64,000 nt of DNA from Ottelia alismoides (taxonomy: Eukaryota; Streptophyta; Magnoliopsida; Alismatales; Hydrocharitaceae), in NCBI GenBank assembly GCA_037367405.1, contig JAZKJV010002330.1, positions 1 through 64,000 on the forward strand, written 5' to 3'. The notes beneath the pieces are model-generated. The model did not search any database and had not been told where the DNA came from. It saw only the letters and a program-made list of their open reading frames with translations. Below are positions 57,227 through 64,000 of this stretch, in pieces; the stretch's first letter is position 1; each line of letters begins with the position of its first letter. A program made the translations under genes and the position numbers.

Positions 57227-57817
57227 TGAAGGATACAGGAAAAAATCCTCAAGCGCATCATGGAAGCGTGACGATCGCATCGTATGCGATCGGGAGCGAC
57301 TAGTCGCACTAGTAGCTCGATGCAGCGGAAATTAAAAAATTCTATGTGACGAAACCACATGATCCAAGAACACTTCTCGGATCATTTTGTCTAAACCACA
57401 AACAAGTAATATGATTATCTCTTGAAGCGTGATTGCAATCGAGTCTCTAAACAAAGAGACCTCCTGTCTCAAGTCCGATCCGACGGAGGAGATGCTTGCG
57501 AGCGCGGGGATGAATCGTGTGCTCCTCGCAATCCATGTTGATGATCCAAGCCACGGATCTCCTGATCTCGACAAACAAGATACAACGTCTTCTTCACGAG
57601 CAAGGCACGCCAAAGTAGACGGAGATCCACGAGCAAATGATCAGGCAGCATAACGACGACGACGTGGCGATGGAGGATCTCTCTAGGGCATCCATGGTGG
57701 ACGGCCACATGAGAGATAGAGAGAATGGGCGTGTAGAGAGAAAGAGAGAGAGAGAGAGAGCATTCATTGATTTCGAGTATGTAGAAGAGCAAGGGGTGCC
57801 TCTTCTTATATAGGGTT
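57227..57817 (-). mobile_element. S module, inverted copy (S-)
   Basis: Reverse complement of 59857-60438 at about 88-90% identity by eye. Read on the minus strand it begins AACCCTATATAAGAAGAGG, with a TATA box and a (CT)n tract, goes through GGCCGTCCACCATGGATGCC and CTTCAAGAGATAATC, and ends CTTGAGGATTTTTTCCTGTA-TCCTTCA. TATA, CT-rich leader and a CA end suggest the R-U5 part of a Copia-type LTR. Frames up to 93 codons here are shared with the other copy but match nothing known. Confidence 0.7.
57805..57812 (-). promoter_or_regulatory. TATA box in S- module
   Basis: TATATAAG on the minus strand, followed about 60 bp downstream by a CT-repeat leader. The S+ copy has AAAAATGG here, so its TATA is lost. 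Confidence 0.5.
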
Positions 57818-59856
57818 TGTTGGACATGCGAGCCCACGGAGAGCCATTATGCAATAAATGTTATTGCAATTCACTCCTTAATCTGAAATAAAGAGTACAT
57901 AATTTGCATAATAGGTCCCTTAGTACAATTAGGGTTATGTACCGTGGCCATCATAATGATCATACAACTGTTGATTCAATTATTGAATCATAGAGGCTGG
58001 TGCTTATATGAATATCTAATGAGTTAGATTGAGGACTCATCAAGCACCGTCAAATGATTGTTAAGAGATGATCTCGAGCCTAAGTAGGAGATGGCAATCC
58101 TATCTCAGTTAGGCTGATATCTTACCGACTTCTTGATGCAGGTCCTCTGCATAGGAATAGAGATTCGGAGGTGTCAGATGAGTTAGGTCAAAGAGTTGAC
58201 TTAACGAAATCGAGATAACCAAAGTCCTATATCGAATGCTGTCATGATATAGGCACACATCCTCTGACCGGAGACAGATGTGTTGCTATATGTCTGAGTA
58301 TGTACATTTGGCAGACCAATAGGTTGACGACCTAATCAAGGTCTATACACCGGCGCGCTGGTGTGCATATAAGGGTATATGAGTAATACGATCTCTCAAA
58401 GGGATCATACAGGTTCAGTTACTGAACCAGAAGACATGAGCTCACTCATGAGATATTGGGAAGAATCAAATTCCATGCGCATGGTCGTCTCGCTTTGGAA
58501 GCTTGACTGAATTTATAGGTTTGATATATACTTTTGGAAAGTATATGATCAAGTCCTAGGTATGATATATGCTTTTGGAAAGTATAAGATCGATACCGAC
58601 TCCCAATGATCGAATGAGAAACTTACTGATAAAACCCTGAAGTAGACAGTGTAAAGTTGATCTAATACTTCGGGTTTATTCTGAGTCTTCCAGTATACAG
58701 GATGTACATGTATTGGGAATACCTGTTTGTATAACCATGACGCTTCCATTCCTAGGGAGTGATGAAACGGGTCTGATTTTAGTGACTCCTCTCAAGTAGA
58801 GAAGTAATCTGATCTTAGTCCAAATGTTGGACATTGATCTGAATGTGATTCAAATGCAATGAGAAGATTAGATTTGCGATCTTGATTTAATCAAGCATCT
58901 ATGAAAGGCCCGTGATCTGGATTTGAGATATGATCTCAATATACATGTCACTATACGTGGAACAATACAATCGCCCTGTCCTTATCTCCAAGTATTCGCG
59001 GAGAAAGCGCATTGTCCTTGAAAGAGTTCATGGATAATTCTATTGTTGATATATGTATCCGAGCATTGAGAAAATGGATAATTAAATGTGATTTAATTAT
59101 CATGAATAATATGAATTTGATTCATATTATAAGGAGAGTTATCTTAAATAATTAAATGTGATTTGATTATCAAAGATATAAATGATGTGAATGTGATTCA
59201 TATTATTTGAGCACATGAGAATAAGTTATCCAATATAATTAAATGTGATTTAATTATTATGGATAAGAATAATGTGGATAGTAATATCCAATTATTTATA
59301 ATATATTATAAATGTGATTTATAATGTATTAGAGAGATCTAATTATAATTTTGATTAATTATTATGTGTATTGGATACACATTGTGTAATTAATTGACAA
59401 TGTAAATTATATGTTGTTTTGGGTTGTGAATATGATTCACATTTTTTCCATGGCAAGATTGCAATATTCTCAAATATAATTGTGAATTATTTTTGAAGAA
59501 TAAAACCCAACAAATTTGTTGCAAATAAATAAAGAGAGATTTCCATGGAGATATGCAATCTCATGAATTATCATGAGATTGCTCTCCCCATGGAAAGAGT
59601 GGGCGGCACATCATTCCTAATAGGAATGTGTGGCCGTCCACATGGAAGGTGCATGGAGATGAAATCTCCATGCACATTCTCTCCTTATTTATTGGTTTGA
59701 TTTAGGACTAATTTATATTTGATTTTGTCAAATATATTTTAACCTAAATTTGTTGGTTTTACCAACAACAATCTTGACCATTGGATTGACATAAATCAAT
59801 CTCATCCATTGATTTTATATGTCACATGGATTGAGATCCATGGATCCCAAAACCCT
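57818..59856 (+). mobile_element. L module, plus orientation (left arm of inverted repeat)
   Basis: It starts TGTTGGACATGCGAGCCC and has a TTTTACCAACA motif near 59757-59767, an LTR-like TG...CA pair; homology with the right arm continues to CCCAAAACCCT at 59856. The reverse complement of the right arm (60439-62510) matches it along the whole length, for example CACCGGCGCGCTGGTGTGCA near 58350. No coding capacity. Confidence 0.8.
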
Positions 59857-60438
59857 AAAAATGGAGAGGCATACCCATGCTCTCTCTTTACACACAATGC
59901 TTGAGAAGCATCTCTCTCTCTCTCTCTTTCTCTCTACACGCCATCTCTCTCCCTCTCATGGCCGTCCACCATGGATGCCCTATAGAGGTTCTCCATCGCC
60001 GCAGCGTCGCCGTTATGCTGTCCGATCGTCTGCTCGTGGATCTCCGTCTACTTTGGTGTGCCTCGCTCGTGAAGAAGATGTCGTATCTCGTATGTCGAGA
60101 TCAGGAGATCCGCCGCTTGGATCATCAACATGGATTGCGAGAAGCACGCGGTTCATCCCCGCGCTCGCAAGCGTCTCCTCCGTCGGATCAGACTTGAGAC
60201 AGGAGGTCTCTTTGTTTAGAGACTCGATCGCAACCACGCTTCAAGAGGTAATCCTATTACTTGTTTGTGGTTTAGACAAAACGATCCGAGAAGTGTTCTT
60301 GGATCATGTGGTTTCGTCGTATGAAAAATTTTTAAATTCCGCTGCATCGAGCAACTAGTGTGACTAGTCACTCCTCGTCGTATTCGATACGACGCTCACG
60401 CTTCCGTGATACGCTTGAGGATCTAACCATATCCTTCA
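59857..60438 (+). mobile_element. S module, plus copy (S+)
   Basis: It lies between the two L arms. It begins AAAAATGGAGAGGCATACCC and ends CTTGAGGATCTAACCATATC-CTTCA. A frame of 179 codons (59819-60358) crosses from L into S and keeps its reading in the S- copy for about 90 residues, but it has no known motif and LTR origin is more likely. Confidence 0.7.
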
Positions 60439-62510
60439 GGGTTTTGGGAGTCCATGGATCCCAATCCATGGACAACACACAATCAACGGATGAGATTGAT
60501 TGTGTCCCTTTCAACGACTAGGATTGTTGTTGGTAAAACACAACAACAAGTGATTTAATTCAAATTAATTATCATTGATAAATCAATATAATTAATCTCA
60601 AATTAAATCACTTTTGACTAGAGATAGGATAATGAGAAGACAATGGTCCTCTCCTAAAAAGGGGGGACTGCTACTCTACTCCTCTTGAGGAGTTGTAGCT
60701 GTTCTCTCTTATTAGAGGGGACTTGGTCAATCTCATTGATATATCATGAGATCTCATTATCTCATGATATCTCCTATAACTCTTGTCGAAATAATTTTCA
60801 CAAAGAATATTCCAAATTATCCTTTGGAAAATATCAATCAAGCCATTGAAAAAATGTGAATCTCATTCACAACCCAAAACTAAATGTAATTATATTTTCA
60901 ATTAATCATTGAATGTGAATAAGATTCACATTAACAATTAATCAACAAATATAAAATACAATATGTCTCTCTCTTATATATTATAAATCACATTTATAAT
61001 ATATATGATTAATGTGGATAGTGCTATCCACATTAGTCATATCCATGATAATTAAATCACATTTAATCATCTTAGATCTCCTTTTTCTCATGTGCCCAAA
61101 TAACATGAATCACATTCACATTATTCACATCTTTGATAATTAAATCACATTTAATTATCTTAGATATCTCTCCTTATAATATGAATCAAATTCATGTTAT
61201 ACATGATAATTAAATCACATTTAATTATCAATTTTCTTGATGCTTGGATACTCATATCAACAATGAAATTATCCATGAACTCTTTCAAGGATAATGCGCT
61301 TTCTCCACGGATACTTGGAGATAAGGATAGGGCGATCATATTGTTCCATGTATAATTACTTAGATATTGAGATCACATCTCAAATCCAGATCTCGAGCCT
61401 CCCATAGATGCTTGATTAAATCACTACCACAAATCTAATCTTCTCATTGCATCTGAATCACATTCAGATCAATGTCCAACATTTAGACCAAGATCAGATT
61501 ACTTCTCTACTGAGAGGAGTCAATAAAATCCAGACCCGTTTCATCACTCCCTAGGAATGGAAGCGTCATGGTTATACAATCGTTTATGATCACATCACCA
61601 TCATGTATTCCCAATACCTGTACATCCTGCATACTGGAAGACCCAGAATAAACCCGAAGTATTAGATCAACTTTATACTGTCTACTTCAGGGTTTTATCA
61701 GTAAGTTTCTCATTTGATCATTGGGAGTTGGTATCGATCATATACTTTCCAAAAGCATATATCATACCTAGGTCCTGATCACATACTTTCCAAAAGTATA
61801 TATCAAACCTACAAATTCAGTCAAGCTTCCGAAGCGAGACAAATGTGCGCACGGAATTTGATTCTTCCCAATATCTCATGAGTGAGCTCATATCTTCCGG
61901 TTCAGTAATGAACTTGTATGATCCCTTTGAGAGATCGTATTACTCATATGCCCTTGCATGCACACCAGCGCGCCGGTGTATAGACCTTGGTTAAGTCATC
62001 AACCTATTGGTCTGCCAAATGTACATACTCAGACATATAATAACACATCTGTCTCCGGTCAGAGGATGCGTGCCTATATCGTGAGAACATACGATATAGG
62101 ACTTTAGTTATCTTGATCTCGTTAAGTCAACTCTTTGACCTAACTAATCTGACACCTCCGAATCTCTATTCCTATGCAGAGGACCTGCATCAAGAGATCA
62201 GTCAGATGTCAGCCTATGTGAGAAAGGATTGCCATCTCCTACTCAGGCTGGAGATCATCTCTTAACAATCATTTAACGATGCTTGATGAGTCCTCAATCT
62301 AACTCTTTAGATATTCATCCAAGCACCGGTCTCTATGATTCAATAATTGAATCAACAGCTGTATGATCATTAAGATGGTCATGGTACATAACCCTAATTG
62401 TACTAAGGGACCTATTATGCAAGTTAGTTATTCTTCATTTCAGATCAGAGAATGATATTCACAATAACATTTATTGCATAATGGCTCGCCTTGGGCTCGC
62501 ATGTCCAACA
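60439..62510 (-). mobile_element. L module, minus orientation (right arm)
   Basis: Inverted partner of 57818-59856, ending at 62510 with CCTTGGGCTCGCATGTCCAA-CA, the complement of the left arm's start. Just past 62510 homology stops. Confidence 0.8.
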
Positions 62511-63254
62511 GTAATTAGTTCAATAGAGAGTTAAGATTACAATCCAAAAAAGGAAACGTCCTGATTTAGGTAATCCTCGAATATGGTAGGGCCAAAAGAT
62601 CGAAGGGCGTCAATATGAACATTAATGGATGAGTGGAAACAACAATTAGCCCCAATTGTTATCAAGTTCCTTTATAGTCAAATTTCCTTTACCGAAAATG
62701 CCCGAAGAACGTGAAGCATCCCGTCCCGACTCAGGAGAGCCTCCCAATGCTAGGCATCCTAAGATACAAAAAAAAACGCAATTCACATGTTAAAAAATAA
62801 GAATGTAGCATTATATTAGAAGCCTCCATGATTTTTCGCTTTAGCTCTAACTTCACAGATAAAGCGAGCTTCGGTAAGTACTTTCTCTGCATTAATGTGA
62901 ACATCATTGCAAGCTAGGTTGCAACAACCTTTCCAGAGAAGCCACAAAAATAGTGCATTTTATACTCCAAATTTCTGAGGTGTTATCCTTATATTTCCCT
63001 CAATCCTTATTTACAACCATGTATTGGAAACTTGGGAAATTCGACTCCTAATCAATTTTTTCGAAAATTTTCCTTGTTGTGGAGCAATTGTTAATTAAGT
63101 ACTGTTAATTTTCTAGTTCTTGTTTGCTTATGTGACAACAATTGACTGGTGAAATTTTCATTTTTTTCCAACATGTCTTGCGTATTAATATTTCCACGTG
63201 CGAGTAGCCATATGAAGTAATAAACTCTTGGTTCTAATCCACTTTCCAAAATAT
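62511..63254. other. No recognised feature
   Basis: Intergenic DNA following the inverted array. No frames or motifs worth calling. Confidence 0.45.
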
Positions 63255-63600
63255 ATCATTGGATGGAATTTCAACGAATTAGATTTGATTTATAAGAATT
63301 ATGAAGTCCTATTTTTTCGATAAAAAAAATTCTTAGAACTCGAATTTCTAGGACATTTTGGTAGTTCGACCGTGAAATTCCTTTGTTTCGGTATTTCCGG
63401 AATATGAGTGTGTGACTTGTTATAATTGATCCTATTGATAATACAGAGAATAGATCTGTCATCTTGATAGAGATGATTCTACCTCGTCGGATATTTATAT
63501 TTATTTAATATCTGGAGCACGGAAGGGGTATATTCTATGTATGAAGGATTTGATTCCTCCACCCGACAATAATATATAAAGTATGTTGGTGAAAGAATGT
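63255..63600. other. Possible plastid-derived segment
   Basis: The sequence around TTTCGGTATTTCCGGAATAT and GATTCTACCTCGTCGGATAT recalls plastid DNA to me, but I cannot name the locus. It has no intact gene on either strand. Held as a weak suggestion; nuclear plastid insertions are common in plants. Confidence 0.25.
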
Positions 63601-64000
63601 CCCATTTTATGATCATGAGTAGGGTATTTAGTTATGTCCTTCTCACCATGTTGTATAAGTTTTGCAATTTCATCTAGATTTAACTTGAGTTTTTCTACAG
63701 AAAATCATAAAGCCAGAGGCAAATGGTTATGTAGAGCTTTAAACCAGTTGTATCTAGCATTCCAACATTTCATCCCTTTTTCAGCCGAAATATCTTTCCT
63801 TACATGGAGACATATGTTCCCATATTAGACAAAGAGGTTTGGTTAGGATAATGTTATCTTTCCAAAGCGAGGCACCTAGATTCTTGTAAAATGTATGGTT
63901 AATATGTGACGCACCCTTAATTATATTTTTCAAGGTAGTTGGGTATAAATGTTTTGGACGCCTCCAAAAGACAACTAGACCCCCTTTGCAGTGAGTCAAG
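63601..64000. other. Unassigned sequence at window end
   Basis: A minus-strand frame (63781-63999) runs off the window edge. It contains GASHINHTFYKNLGASLWKD, which faintly resembles L1 ORF2 text, but the match is too weak to call. Confidence 0.25.

Noticed and set aside
59819..60358. 179-codon plus-strand open frame
   Set aside because: It crosses the junction of two repeat modules, has low-complexity Ser/Leu runs from a CT microsatellite and no known domain. It is best explained as LTR leader sequence.
57227..60438. Single Mutator element with long terminal inverted repeats
   Set aside because: S-, L+, S+ would fit, but there is no 9-11-bp flanking duplication (GACGTAAT against GGGTTTTGG), and the S module has TATA and a CA end like an LTR.
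1..64000. CRISPR arrays, rRNA genes, bacterial-type operons
   Set aside because: No regularly spaced repeats, no rRNA-like blocks and no compact gene clusters; the gene structure is eukaryotic.

Overview
The window is nuclear DNA of a flowering plant, possibly a monocot outside the grasses (low confidence). The evidence is spliced genes of plant-only families (DUF707, SOB FIVE-LIKE, Ole e 6-like), AT-rich intergenic DNA and dense nested transposable elements. Only three host genes can be supported; nearly everything else is retrotransposon or MITE sequence.

Left part (1-26640). This part is dominated by one family of Ty3/gypsy elements (Tat/Athila-like pol) with very long LTRs of about 3.5 kb. 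Seven LTR copies occur in the window (A 1-3485 minus, B 8377, C 11669, D 20737, E 22813, F 48771 minus, G 52655 minus). They share a start that forms a small hairpin, an AT-rich upstream half, a G-box/W-box palindrome region, a TATA box and a GC-rich gene-like leader. Copy C, a decayed pol (15390-18265) and copy D form one old element without gag; copy E follows with another element's 3' end before it. Copy A sits in a Copia remnant and copy B in an RTE-type LINE. A tRNA-derived SINE with a LINE-like 3' tail (6980-7155) and several MITEs lie between.

Gene island (26641-36800). An L1-like LINE remnant is split by a hAT element with a perfect 8-bp target duplication, and a second hAT element follows. 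Two genes lie on the minus strand: a small secreted six-cysteine protein (30490-30687, Ole e 6-like) and, upstream of it, a 13-exon DUF707 gene (31212-36414) reconstructed here exon by exon to 391 residues. Intron 4 of that gene carries a 5'-truncated RTE LINE with a 12-bp target duplication; other introns carry MITEs.

Right part (36800-64000). There is a Helitron 3' end, four CACTA-type foldback MITEs, a Mutator-type MITE, a 0.67-kb duplicated block, a second gypsy pol on the minus strand (48778-51551) bounded by LTRs F and G, and a short SOB FIVE-LIKE gene (55172-55447). The block 57227-62510 is an alternating inverted array (S-, L+, S+, L-) built from a 0.6-kb and a 2.0-kb module, probably Copia LTR-derived. 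The last 1.5 kb is unassigned, with one stretch that may be plastid-derived.

The genes show no operon-like or pathway link. The Ole e 6-like and DUF707 genes are only neighbours on the same strand, about 0.5 kb apart.
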